Assembly (NCBI GenBank): GCA_036266835.1
Contig: DATAXD010000052.1
Location: 1-41,361, forward strand
Origin: Galbitalea sp036266835
GTDB lineage: Bacteria; Actinomycetota; Actinomycetes; Actinomycetales; Microbacteriaceae
DNA: 41,361 nt
Reading direction: 5' to 3'
The notes beneath the pieces are model-generated. The model was given only the letters and a program-made list of their open reading frames with translations. It did no database searches and was not told where the DNA came from. The position numbers were made by a program, and so were the translations under genes. Shown one piece after another: positions 32,750 through 41,340 of the stretch. The stretch's first letter is position 1. Each line of letters starts with the position of its first letter.

Positions 32750-33084
32750 AGTCCAGAACTCCGCTCGAGACCGCTCAGAATCTCATCTTGCAGGTTAGTC
32801 CACGAAACCCCGGTGCTTCCTGGCAGGGCACGGATAACCAGGTCGGTTCCGATCGGCTGAGAGCGAACAAAGTCCAACCCGATCGACCGCAGTCGACGGC
32901 TGACCAAATTCCGATTCACCGAATTGCCCACCGCCTTCGACACAACCAAACCCACGCGGCTCGGACCGGCAACTGTCTGGCGGGCAACATACAGCTGGGT
33001 GTGAGCCGTGGCGACGCGGCGTCCACGGCGAATCGTCCTACGGAAGTCACTCGACGTCACGACGCGGTTGGCTTTCTTGAGCAC
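32746..33084 (-). CDS. rnpA: Ribonuclease P protein component
   Basis: Protein subunit of RNase P, which trims the 5' ends of tRNA precursors. The 112-residue protein starts at GTG33084 (MLKKANRVVTSSDFRRTIRRG) and has VGLVVSKAVGNSV. The family's RNR-type motif, usually RNRVKRRLR or similar, here reads NRNLVSRRLR, with Leu in place of the second conserved Arg. Everything else looks normal, so the change is odd but not proof of a defect. It is 27 bases after rpmH and four bases into yidD. Confidence 0.94.
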   Translation of the reverse strand: MLKKANRVVTSSDFRRTIRRGRRVATAHTQLYVARQTVAGPSRVGLVVSKAVGNSVNRNLVSRRLRSIGLDFVRSQPIGTDLVIRALPGSTGVSWTNLQDEILSGLERSSGL

Positions 33085-33111
33085 GACTGTGCGCCGCTGC
33101 TGCTCTTGGTG

Positions 33112-33249
33112 TTACGCGGAGAGCTCGGAGCGACCCTTGCGGCGGCGAGCAGCAAGGATCGAACGGCCGGCGCGAGTACGCATGCGCAGCCGGAAACCGT
33201 GAACCTTGGCCCGGCGCCGGTTGTTCGGCTGGAACGTTCTCTTGCTCAT
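33112..33249 (-). CDS. rpmH: 50S ribosomal protein L34
   Basis: Very small, basic ribosomal protein of 45 residues: MSKRTFQPNNRRRAKVHGFR, then LRMRTRAGRSILAARRRKGR. The family signature KRTFQPN and RAGR are present. Start ATG33249 has AAAGG seven bases upstream. It opens the minus-strand chain rpmH-rnpA-yidD-yidC-jag-rsmG, divergent from dnaA, as in nearly all bacteria. Confidence 0.97.
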   Translation of the reverse strand: MSKRTFQPNNRRRAKVHGFRLRMRTRAGRSILAARRRKGRSELSA

Positions 33250-33558
33250 AGCTGCGCCTTTCGAAACCCAGCAGTGAACGCCGGTAGAAGTAGGTGGCCA
33301 AGCGGCCAGAAGTCAACTCGTTAAAAATACGGGCTTAACCGGGTCTGGTCAAACCAATCCGCGTAAACCAACCATTATCCACACGAATTCACATCCGGTT
33401 GGTATCGACACCCTGTGGAGAACTAAGGTGATCTTCAGTCCAGTTGCTCACCCGGCTGAGGCGCAATCGTTGACGTGCCCGGCAGGTTGCCGGTGCATAA
33501 CCCTGTGGATACATCCTGTTGCCCGGATGGCCTCCCTCGACTCAGATAGGTATCGGTA
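33250..33558. other. rpmH-dnaA intergenic region with DnaA boxes
   Basis: This 309-base divergent gap has no gene. TTATCCACA at 33375-33383 is a perfect DnaA box. TGTGGAGAA (33414-33422) and TGTGGATAC (33504-33512) are one mismatch from the box on the minus strand. The last lies just before dnaA and could mediate DnaA autoregulation. TTGACG (33470-33475) with TGCATA 18 bases later is a weak dnaA promoter candidate. A T/A-rich stretch lies at 33320-33329. Confidence 0.75.
33287..33316 (-). promoter_or_regulatory. Candidate rpmH promoter
   Basis: On the minus strand TTGACT (33316-33311) and TACTTC (33292-33287) are 18 bases apart. Transcription would start about 40 bases before the rpmH ATG. 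Confidence 0.4.
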
Positions 33559-34983
33559 ATGGCAGAGACCGTGGATTCCACCCAGGAAATCTGGACATCC
33601 GTTCTCGGTCAGCTGGTGGCAGATGACCGGATCACTCCCCAGCTCCAGGGGTTCATCAGCCTCGTCGAGCCCAAGGGTGTGATGGCCGGCACCCTCTATC
33701 TCGAGGTTCCTAACGAGCTCACTCGTGGGATGCTCGAGCAGCGCATCCGCCTGCCCCTCCTCAGTGCGATTTCGACGCTCGATGACTCCTTCGAGGTCGC
33801 CACCTTCGCCATCGTCGTCAACCCGGAGATCCAGCCGGACGCGCTCGAGCGAGCGGATGTCGCCGATGAGCAGCCCTACATCGAGACCACCGTCGTTTCC
33901 GCGTCGCTCGATCAAAATGCTGCGGCCCGCAAAACAGACAGCCGGCTAAACCCGAAATACAGTTTCGACAACTTTGTCATCGGGGCATCAAACCGCTTCG
34001 CTCACGCCGCCGCGGTCGCCGTCGCAGAAGCACCGGCGAAGGCGTACAACCCCCTCTTCATCTACGGGGAATCCGGTCTCGGCAAGACCCATCTGCTTCA
34101 CGCGATCGGTCATTACGCCATCAGCCTGTATCCAGGCATCCGCGTTCGCTACGTGAGTTCGGAAGAATTCACCAACGACTTCATCAACTCGATCGCCAAC
34201 AACCGAGCTTCTGTCTTTCAGTCCCGATATCGCGAGATCGACATCCTTCTCATCGACGACATCCAGTTTTTGCAAGGCAAGGACTCCACACAGGAAGCGT
34301 TCTTCCACACCTTCAATACGCTGCACGATCACAACAAGCAGGTGGTCATCACCAGCGACCTTCCACCCAAGCACCTCACCGGCTTCGAAGACCGGATGCG
34401 CAGCCGCTTCGAGTGGGGACTCATTACCGACGTCCAGGCCCCAGACCTCGAGACGCGCATTGCCATCCTTCGTAAGAAAGCCCAGAACGAGAAGCTCCAG
34501 GTCGACGGCGACATCCTCGAGTACATGGCGTCGAAGGTCTCGTCCAACATTCGTGAACTCGAGGGCACACTTATTCGCGTCACGGCCTTCGCCAATCTGA
34601 ACCGCACGCCCGTCGACATGGCACTGGTGCAGACCGTCCTCAAGGATCTCATCACACTCGACGACGACAATGTGATCGCCCCGGTCGACATCATTAATCA
34701 CACGGCCGACTACTTCAAGCTCAGCGTGGACGACCTATACGGATCTTCCCGCTCCCAGGCCGTCGCGACTGCGCGGCAAATCGCGATGTACCTCTGCCGT
34801 GAAATGACAAATCTGTCTCTTCCGAAAATCGGCCAGCTGTTCGGCAACCGCGACCACACCACGGTCATGTACGCGAACAAGAAGATCACCGAGCTCATGA
34901 AAGAGCGGCGGTCAATCTACAACCAGGTCACCGAACTCACGAGCAGAATCAAGCAGAATCACCGCTACAGCAAGCTTGGATGA
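33559..34983 (+). CDS. dnaA: Chromosomal replication initiator protein DnaA
   Basis: Initiator ATPase that binds DnaA boxes and melts oriC. In 474 residues: domain I (1-88), a short linker, the AAA+ domain with Walker A GESGLGKTH (170-178) and Walker B LLIDDIQF (230-237), and the DNA-binding domain IV with LPKIGQLFGNRDHTTVMYA (421-439), the DnaA signature. The linker domain II is short compared with that of Streptomyces. DnaA boxes lie on both sides of the gene. Confidence 0.98.
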   Translation: MAETVDSTQEIWTSVLGQLVADDRITPQLQGFISLVEPKGVMAGTLYLEVPNELTRGMLEQRIRLPLLSAISTLDDSFEVATFAIVVNPEIQPDALERADVADEQPYIETTVVSASLDQNAAARKTDSRLNPKYSFDNFVIGASNRFAHAAAVAVAEAPAKAYNPLFIYGESGLGKTHLLHAIGHYAISLYPGIRVRYVSSEEFTNDFINSIANNRASVFQSRYREIDILLIDDIQFLQGKDSTQEAFFHTFNTLHDHNKQVVITSDLPPKHLTGFEDRMRSRFEWGLITDVQAPDLETRIAILRKKAQNEKLQVDGDILEYMASKVSSNIRELEGTLIRVTAFANLNRTPVDMALVQTVLKDLITLDDDNVIAPVDIINHTADYFKLSVDDLYGSSRSQAVATARQIAMYLCREMTNLSLPKIGQLFGNRDHTTVMYANKKITELMKERRSIYNQVTELTSRIKQNHRYSKLG

Positions 34984-35318
34984 GTTCCCACAGTTGTGGA
35001 TAACCTGTGCAAAACCTGCGGGACGCGCCGGGGCCACTTGTTGACTGTCGACGTCACGCTGTGGAATTCGCCCTTCGGCGCGGCGACCTTTCCCTACCGA
35101 ACACCCAACAATCCCCAATCCATCAACACCTTGCGCGACTGTAGTTCTGCATCGTCTCGCGCCCGCGGTGAAGTTACCAACACTTTCCACATCGGTTATG
35201 ACTTTTAACCTCTTTAAAGAATCACTATGCAAGACGACAACCTTTGATCGCAGGACTGGCCAGCCGTGCCAGTATTAATCTGCCGCACCTCCGTCGCGGC
35301 CAGGCAAGGGGTCCACCC
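34984..35318. other. oriC: Candidate oriC between dnaA and dnaN
   Basis: This 335-base gap has no gene. TGTGGATAA (34995-35003) is a perfect DnaA box on the minus strand. TGTGGAATT (35060-35068) and CTTTCCACA (35183-35191) are weaker boxes with two mismatches each. The AT-rich stretch 35196-35225 (ATGACTTTTAACCTCTTTAA and following) is a likely unwinding element next to the last box. TTGACT at 35041 is a possible -35 element for dnaN. Origin function is inferred from position and boxes, not tested. Confidence 0.8.
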
Positions 35319-36479
35319 GTGAAATTTCAGGTCAACAGAGACGTGTTCAGCGAGGCAGTGTCCTTCGCTGTCAAGCTGCTTCCACAACGGACTACCCTGC
35401 CGATCCTGAGTGGAGTGCTCCTCGAGGCCACGTCTTCCGATGGCGGATCCGGTGTTCTGACACTCTCGTCATTCGACTACGAGGTGTCAGCTCAAACCGA
35501 AATCGGCGCCGACATCGATGAGCCTGGTCGAGTATTGGTGTCAGGCAGGCTTCTGGCCGAGATCGCGAGTCGGCTGCCCAATGCGCCCGTCATGTTCAGC
35601 ACCGAAGATTCCAAAATCACCGTTTCCTGCGGATCCGCACACTTCACACTCCTGAGCATGCCCGTTGAGGAGTACCCGACACTTCCTCAGATTTCAGCGA
35701 GCTCGGGGTCGCTGCCGGCGGAGGCATTCGCCAATGCGGTGGCGCAGGTGGCCGTTGCTGCGTCGCGTGACGATGTGACTCCGGTAATTACTGGAGTTCA
35801 GCTGGAAGTGTCGAGTTCGAGCCTCTCTCTGGTAGCCACCGATCGCTATCGGGTCGCCGTTCGCGAAATCGAGTGGAGCGCCGACGCGTCGATCACGGAT
35901 CCGGTGACGGCCCTGGTGCCAGCGCGCACGTTGACCGAAATCGGTAAGACATTCGGGCACGGCGGCACGATCTCTATCGCGATCACCAACTCGGACGAAC
36001 GGGAGTTGATTGCGTTCCAGGCCGAGAAGCGCACGGTCACCTCATTGCTGATCAAAGGCAACTTTCCGCCGGTCAAGCGACTGTTCCCGGAAGCCGTGGA
36101 CAACTATGCGGTGATGAATACCAGTGAACTCATCGAAGCGACCAGGCGGGTGTCCCTGGTGCTAGAGCGCGAAGCGGCGCTGCGATTCTCGTTTTCGATC
36201 GAAGGGTTGACCCTGGAGGCAATCGGGTCCGAGCAAGCCCAGGCATCCGAGACGATCGACGCGTTTCTCACGGGCGGGGACACCGTCGTTTCACTGAAAC
36301 CGCAGTTCTTACTGGATGGTCTTGGCGCAGTTCATTCCGAGTTTGTGCGGATATCGTTCACCAAAACGGACAATCCAAACAAACCGGGTCCCGTTTTGGT
36401 CACCAGCCAGTCATCCAAGGATCAGGCCGGGGCCGATAACTACAAGTACCTGCTGCAGCCGAACCTGTTGCTTCGATAG
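35319..36479 (+). CDS. dnaN: DNA polymerase III beta subunit (sliding clamp)
   Basis: Ring-shaped processivity clamp, 386 residues in three repeated domains. The N-terminus KFQVNRDVFSEAVSFAVKLL and the middle VTPVITGVQLEVSSSSLSLVATDRYRVA are family landmarks; the C-terminus ends LLQPNLLLR rather than the usual MPMRL. GTG35319 is the start, with AAGGGG seven bases upstream. An ATG 25 codons earlier in the same frame would add a non-conserved tail. Confidence 0.97.
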   Translation: MKFQVNRDVFSEAVSFAVKLLPQRTTLPILSGVLLEATSSDGGSGVLTLSSFDYEVSAQTEIGADIDEPGRVLVSGRLLAEIASRLPNAPVMFSTEDSKITVSCGSAHFTLLSMPVEEYPTLPQISASSGSLPAEAFANAVAQVAVAASRDDVTPVITGVQLEVSSSSLSLVATDRYRVAVREIEWSADASITDPVTALVPARTLTEIGKTFGHGGTISIAITNSDERELIAFQAEKRTVTSLLIKGNFPPVKRLFPEAVDNYAVMNTSELIEATRRVSLVLEREAALRFSFSIEGLTLEAIGSEQAQASETIDAFLTGGDTVVSLKPQFLLDGLGAVHSEFVRISFTKTDNPNKPGPVLVTSQSSKDQAGADNYKYLLQPNLLLR

Positions 36480-36533
36480 CAACCCGGGCGGCTCGCGAAG
36501 GCACGGACGCCAAGTACAGAAATCAGGTAGGAC

Positions 36534-37421
36534 ATGCACATCGGTCTCGTCGGTCTCGGCAAAATGGGCAACAACATGCGCGCACGCCTGCGCAAAGCCG
36601 GCGTCGAGGTTACCGGGTACGACCCGAATCCGTCCGTCACCGATGTGAAAACCATGGCCGATCTGGCCAAGGCACTACCGACTCCAAGAGTCGTGTGGAT
36701 CATGGTTCCCTCGGGCAAGGTCACCGATGATGTGATCGCCGATCTGGCCAAGGTTCTCGACGAGGGCGACCTGGTGATCGATGGTGGAAACTCCAAATTC
36801 ACCGACGACGCAGTACACGCCGAGTTCCTCGCGAAGCTGAAGATCAAGTTCATTGATTGCGGGGTCTCCGGTGGGGTCTGGGGTCTCGAGAACGGATACG
36901 GCCTCATGTGCGGCGGCGACGCGGCCGACGTGAAGCGGGCAATGCCGGTGTTCGACGGGCTGCGGCCGAAGGGCCCGCGCGATGAGGGGTTCGTACACGT
37001 CGGCGAGGTCGGCTCCGGGCACTACGCGAAGATGGTGCACAATGGCATCGAGTACGCGATCATGCAGGCCTGGGGTGAAGGCTACGAGCTACTGAGCTCG
37101 CGACCCGACATGATCATGGACGTGACCGGCACGTTCAAAGCGTGGGAGCGCGGAACAGTCGTGCGTTCGTGGCTGCTGGAGCTCCTCGTGCGCGCCCTCG
37201 AAGACGATCCGAAGTTTGCCGCGATCGAGGGCTACGTCGATGACTCCGGTGAAGGTCGGTGGACGGTACAGGAGGCCCTGAACAATGCGGTGCCGGTTCC
37301 CACAATCAGCGCCGCGATTTTTGCGCGATTCGTGTCCCGCCAGGGGGACCAATCCCCGTCGATGAAGGCCGTGGCTGCACTTCGCAACCAGTTCGGCGGA
37401 CACGCCGTTCGCAAAAGCTGA
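36534..37421 (+). CDS. gnd: 6-phosphogluconate dehydrogenase, decarboxylating (short form)
   Basis: Oxidises 6-phosphogluconate to ribulose 5-phosphate and CO2. The 295-residue protein is the short, NAD-preferring YqeC/GntZ-type. The Rossmann motif is IGLVGLGKMGNNM (3-15), DGGNSKFTDD lies at about 83, and the active-site region is GHYAKMVHNGIEYAIMQ. It lies between dnaN and recF, as in many actinobacteria. Confidence 0.93.
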   Translation: MHIGLVGLGKMGNNMRARLRKAGVEVTGYDPNPSVTDVKTMADLAKALPTPRVVWIMVPSGKVTDDVIADLAKVLDEGDLVIDGGNSKFTDDAVHAEFLAKLKIKFIDCGVSGGVWGLENGYGLMCGGDAADVKRAMPVFDGLRPKGPRDEGFVHVGEVGSGHYAKMVHNGIEYAIMQAWGEGYELLSSRPDMIMDVTGTFKAWERGTVVRSWLLELLVRALEDDPKFAAIEGYVDDSGEGRWTVQEALNNAVPVPTISAAIFARFVSRQGDQSPSMKAVAALRNQFGGHAVRKS

Positions 37422-37441
37422 CGCGGCGCCCAAGACCTGAT

Positions 37442-38632
37442 GTGAGAGTCACCCACCTGAGCCTGACGGACTTCAGAAACTACGAGTCCGTCGAGCTCGA
37501 ACTCGCCACCGGCCCGAATCTGTTCGTTGGCAGCAACGGTCAGGGCAAGACCAACCTTGTCGAGGCGCTCGGTTACCTCAGCACTCTGGCATCACACCGC
37601 GTTTCGACCGACCATGCCATGATCCGAAGCGGATGCGACTCCGCGATCATCCGCGCCCGCCTCACCAGTGGGGAGAAATCGGTGCTTGCCGAAGTGCAGT
37701 TGAATCGGACAGGAGCTAACCGGGCGCAGATAAACCGAGCGGCGATCAAGACCCGCGAATTGCCGCGGTACTTCTCGAGTGTGCTGTTCGCTCCGGAAGA
37801 TCTCGCACTGGTTCGCGGCGACCCTGCGGGGCGTCGACGGTTCCTCGATGAACTGCTGATGCTCCGCACGCCCCGGATGAGTGGAGTGCTGGCGGACTAT
37901 GACCGAGTACTTCGTCAGCGCAACTCGCTGCTCAAGTCGGCCAGGGCATCCACCTTCAGTACTACAGTACCTCGCGGCCAACTGGGCACACTCGATATCT
38001 GGGACGAGCGACTCGTCTCCCTGGGCTCGGAGATCATCGAGGCGCGCGGACACCTCGTCGACGAGCTCAGGCCGGAGGTCGCGCGCGCGTATGAGGCAAT
38101 CGCCGGCGCGGACCACGCTCCCGGACTCGAACCCCGGCTCAGCATCCTCACGCACGGAGAGGACGACCCCGACTCCGATCCGTCCAGCGACGCACGACGT
38201 GGCGACCGCCTGACGGCGGAAGAAACAGCCGTTACGTTCATGGCCACCCTTGCGAGACTCCGCAAGTCGGAGCTCGACCGAGGGATCACACTGGCCGGCC
38301 CTCACCGTGACGATCTATTGCTCGTCCTCAACGAACTTCCCGCCCGCGGGTATGCAAGCCACGGGGAGTCGTGGTCGTTCGCACTGGCGCTCAAGCTTGC
38401 GGCGGCGGCGGTTTTGCGACGCGAATCGACCGCGGGCGACCCGGTCCTGATTCTCGACGACGTGTTCGCGGAACTTGACGAGTCCCGTCGCGGACGACTG
38501 GCGACCGCCGCGCAGGAATTCGAGCAGGTCCTGATTACCGCGGCCGTCGCGGGCGACGTCCCCTCGGCACTTGCCGGATCTACCGTGCACATTCAGGCTG
38601 GTCGGATAGTGGAGGGCGACACGAATGAGTGA
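37442..38632 (+). CDS. recF: DNA replication and repair protein RecF
   Basis: SMC-like ATPase that loads RecA at gaps. The 396-residue protein has Walker A GSNGQGKTN (30-38), the family segment LFAPEDLALVRGDPAGRRRFLDEL, the signature region and Walker B ILDDVFAELD near the C-terminus. GTG37442 is the start (MRVTHLSLTDFRNYESVEL). It overlaps dciA by eight bases. Confidence 0.95.
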   Translation: MRVTHLSLTDFRNYESVELELATGPNLFVGSNGQGKTNLVEALGYLSTLASHRVSTDHAMIRSGCDSAIIRARLTSGEKSVLAEVQLNRTGANRAQINRAAIKTRELPRYFSSVLFAPEDLALVRGDPAGRRRFLDELLMLRTPRMSGVLADYDRVLRQRNSLLKSARASTFSTTVPRGQLGTLDIWDERLVSLGSEIIEARGHLVDELRPEVARAYEAIAGADHAPGLEPRLSILTHGEDDPDSDPSSDARRGDRLTAEETAVTFMATLARLRKSELDRGITLAGPHRDDLLLVLNELPARGYASHGESWSFALALKLAAAAVLRRESTAGDPVLILDDVFAELDESRRGRLATAAQEFEQVLITAAVAGDVPSALAGSTVHIQAGRIVEGDTNE

Positions 38633-39131
38633 CCCGACCGAGGAGCCGGCGCCAGAGCACATTGCCGTGTATCTGAGGATTCGCGCACTGTTCGGCGACC
38701 CGGGGAAGCGATCACCGGACGCGCGCAAACGCGCGAAGAAGTCGAAGGAGGGCTCGAGCGCACCCTACGGAGCCGGTCGCGATCCCCGAGGGATCGACGA
38801 CATTCTCGACGGCCTCAGCACCCGCCTCGGCTGGACGTCACCATTAGCGCGGGCGGAACTGCTCGCATCGTGGGCCGAGCTCGCCGGCGAAGAAACCGCG
38901 CTCCATTCGGAGCCGGTGGCGATCGAGGACGGTGTTTTGACGGTGCGCTGCGACTCCACGGCGTGGGCAACGCAGCTGCGGATGATGCGCGGCCAGATCA
39001 CGACGAGCATCGCCCAGCGCTTCCCGGATGCGGGCATCGAATCCGTCAAATTCGACGGACCGAACGCCCCCTCGTGGAAAAAGGGCACGAGATCGATTCC
39101 AGGACGTGGCCCGCGCGATACCTACGGCTAG
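38625..39131 (+). CDS. dciA: DciA (DUF721) replicative helicase operator
   Basis: Protein of 168 residues of the DUF721 family, shown in mycobacteria (Rv0004) to act with DnaB in loading or driving the helicase. An Arg/Lys-rich stretch (about 29-45) precedes the core domain, with LAGEETALHSEPVAIEDGVLTVRCDS and AWATQLRMMRGQI. The final part is basic (GTRSIPGRGPRDTYG). The ATG overlaps recF by eight bases. This genome has no DnaC-like gene in view, consistent with DciA being the loader. Confidence 0.9.
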   Translation: MSDPTEEPAPEHIAVYLRIRALFGDPGKRSPDARKRAKKSKEGSSAPYGAGRDPRGIDDILDGLSTRLGWTSPLARAELLASWAELAGEETALHSEPVAIEDGVLTVRCDSTAWATQLRMMRGQITTSIAQRFPDAGIESVKFDGPNAPSWKKGTRSIPGRGPRDTYG

Positions 39132-39204
39132 GAATGCAAAACAGTCCACAACAGACCTAACTCTCCCCAGAGGGGCGTCAAAGCCCGCGCATGAGGCTCC
39201 CGTT

Positions 39205-39213
39205 TGGTAGAAT
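39205..39213 (+). promoter_or_regulatory. Candidate extended -10 element of gyrB
   Basis: TGGTAGAAT is an extended -10 (TGN plus TAGAAT) with no -35 needed. Transcription would start near 39220, leaving a leader of about 85 bases before gyrB. A GGCAC/GTGCC hairpin (39240-39252) lies in that leader. Confidence 0.5.
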
Positions 39214-39305
39214 TGAGGGGTCGTCGGGACCTCCAGCGCGGCACACGGTGCCAGGAACCTTCCCCCGAATGACGGATCCAACAATGCGGCGGGAGCCACT
39301 GCTAT

Positions 39306-41330
39306 ATGAACACGGAATCATCCACCGACCTGCCTGAAGATCGAGCGGAGGTTCCGTCGACAGAAGCCGTGCCATTCGTGCATGAGCGCAAGGGACCGGA
39401 CGACAGCTACGGCGCAGACCAGATCCAGATCCTCGAGGGACTCGAGGCGGTTCGTAAGCGACCCGGCATGTACATCGGCTCGACCGGGCCTCGCGGACTT
39501 CACCATTTGGTGACCGAGGTCGTCGACAACTCCGTCGACGAGGCGCTCGCCGGTTACTGCGACGACATCAAGATCTTTATCCGCAAGGATGGCTCCGTTC
39601 GCGTGATCGACAACGGCCGAGGCATCCCGGTCGACATCAACGAGCAGGAACAGAAGTCGACTGTCGAGGTTGTGCTGACCATCCTCCACGCGGGCGGCAA
39701 GTTCGGCGGCGGCGCGTACACGGTGTCCGGCGGCCTGCACGGGGTTGGCATCTCCGTCGTCAACGCGCTATCACGGGAGCTTGACGTCGAAGTGCGCCAG
39801 CAAGGCTACGTGTGGCGGGTCAGCTTTGAGAATGGAGTTCCGACCGCACCGCTGAAGCGGGGCGAGACATCGGATGAGACGGGCACCACGATCACTTTCT
39901 GGCCGAGCGCCGAGACCTTCGAGAGCGTCGAGTTCGACTACGAGACGCTGCGCTCTCGGTTCCAGCAGTACGCGTTCCTGAACAAGGGGCTGCGCCTGAC
40001 CGTCACCGACGAGCGCGGCGACGAGGACGTCACAGAGAGTTACCTGTACGAGCGCGGCCTGGTCGACTACGTCGAGTACCTCAACAAGGCGAAACGCAAC
40101 GAGCTCGTGCATCCGGAGGTCATCTCGTTCGAGTCGGAAGACACCGATCGCAAGATCGCCCTCGAACTCGCGATGCAGTGGACGAACGGCTACACCGAGA
40201 GTGTCCACACCTATGCGAACACGATCAACACCCACGAAGGCGGAACCCACGAAGAGGGATTCCGCGCAGCGTTGACCACGCTGGTAAACAAATACGCCCG
40301 CGAGAAGCAGATCATCAAGGAAAAGGACGAGAACCTCTCCGGCGACGACGTCCGCGAGGGGCTGACCGCGGTGATCTCGGTGAAGCTCGCCGAACCGCAG
40401 TTCGAGGGCCAGACCAAGACCAAGCTCGGCAACACCGAGGCGAAGGCGTTCGTGCAGCGCGTGGCCGGCCAGCAGCTGGGCGACTGGTTCGACTCGCATC
40501 CGACCGAGGCACGCAATGTGATTCGCAAGGCGATTCAGGCATCCCAGGCTCGAATCGCCGCCCGCAAGGCGCGCGAGCAGACCCGCAGGAAGGGACTGCT
40601 CGAGGGCGGGGGTATGCCCGGAAAACTGCGTGACTGCTCGAGCAAGGACCCATCGCTGTCGGAGATCTTCCTGGTCGAGGGTGACTCCGCCGGCGGTTCT
40701 GCCGTGCAGGGTCGCAACCCGGAGTTCCAGGCGATCCTTCCGTTGCGCGGGAAGATCCTGAACGTCGAGAAGGCGCGGTTGGATCGCGCTCTTGCCAATA
40801 AGGAAGTGCAGGACATGATCACCGCGTTCGGCGCGGGCGTCGGCGAGGAATTCGCGCCGGAAAAGGCGAGGTATCACAAGATCGTGCTCATGGCCGACGC
40901 CGACGTTGACGGCCAGCACATCACCACGCTCATCCTGACCCTGTTGTTCCGCTACATGCGGCCGCTCATTGACCACGGCTACGTATATCTCGCGCAGCCG
41001 CCGCTGTACCGGCTCAAGTGGTCCAACGCCGAGCACGAGTTCGTCTACAGCGATCGCGAAAAGGACGTGCTCCAGGAGGCCGGGCTCGCGGCGGGCAAGC
41101 GGATGCCGAAGGAGAACGGCATTCAGCGCTACAAGGGCCTCGGCGAGATGGATTACACGGAACTGTGGGAAACCACGATGGATCCGATCACCAGGACGCT
41201 CATGCAGGTGACGCTGGATGACGCCGCCGCCGCCGACGAAATTTTCTCGACCCTCATGGGTGAGGACGTCGAGTCGCGCCGCTCGTTCATCCAGCGCAAC
41301 GCCAAAGACGTCCGCTTCCTGGACATATAA
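39306..41330 (+). CDS. gyrB: DNA gyrase subunit B
   Basis: ATPase subunit of DNA gyrase, 674 residues. It has the GHKL ATP site with EVVDNSVDEALAGY (71-84) and DNGRGIPVD (102-110), the transducer region, and the TOPRIM domain with EIFLVEGDSAGGSA, LPLRGKILNVEKA and MADADVDGQHI. The C-terminal ENGIQRYKGLGEMDYTELWE is the classic tail. The ATG at 39306 has GGGAG ten bases upstream. It is followed ten bases later by gyrA. Confidence 0.98.
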   Translation: MNTESSTDLPEDRAEVPSTEAVPFVHERKGPDDSYGADQIQILEGLEAVRKRPGMYIGSTGPRGLHHLVTEVVDNSVDEALAGYCDDIKIFIRKDGSVRVIDNGRGIPVDINEQEQKSTVEVVLTILHAGGKFGGGAYTVSGGLHGVGISVVNALSRELDVEVRQQGYVWRVSFENGVPTAPLKRGETSDETGTTITFWPSAETFESVEFDYETLRSRFQQYAFLNKGLRLTVTDERGDEDVTESYLYERGLVDYVEYLNKAKRNELVHPEVISFESEDTDRKIALELAMQWTNGYTESVHTYANTINTHEGGTHEEGFRAALTTLVNKYAREKQIIKEKDENLSGDDVREGLTAVISVKLAEPQFEGQTKTKLGNTEAKAFVQRVAGQQLGDWFDSHPTEARNVIRKAIQASQARIAARKAREQTRRKGLLEGGGMPGKLRDCSSKDPSLSEIFLVEGDSAGGSAVQGRNPEFQAILPLRGKILNVEKARLDRALANKEVQDMITAFGAGVGEEFAPEKARYHKIVLMADADVDGQHITTLILTLLFRYMRPLIDHGYVYLAQPPLYRLKWSNAEHEFVYSDREKDVLQEAGLAAGKRMPKENGIQRYKGLGEMDYTELWETTMDPITRTLMQVTLDDAAAADEIFSTLMGEDVESRRSFIQRNAKDVRFLDI

Positions 41331-41340
41331 GGACTGACTC

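Noticed and set aside
33007..33202. Short plus-strand frame over rpmH and rnpA
   Set aside because: Arg-rich shadow of two certain genes.
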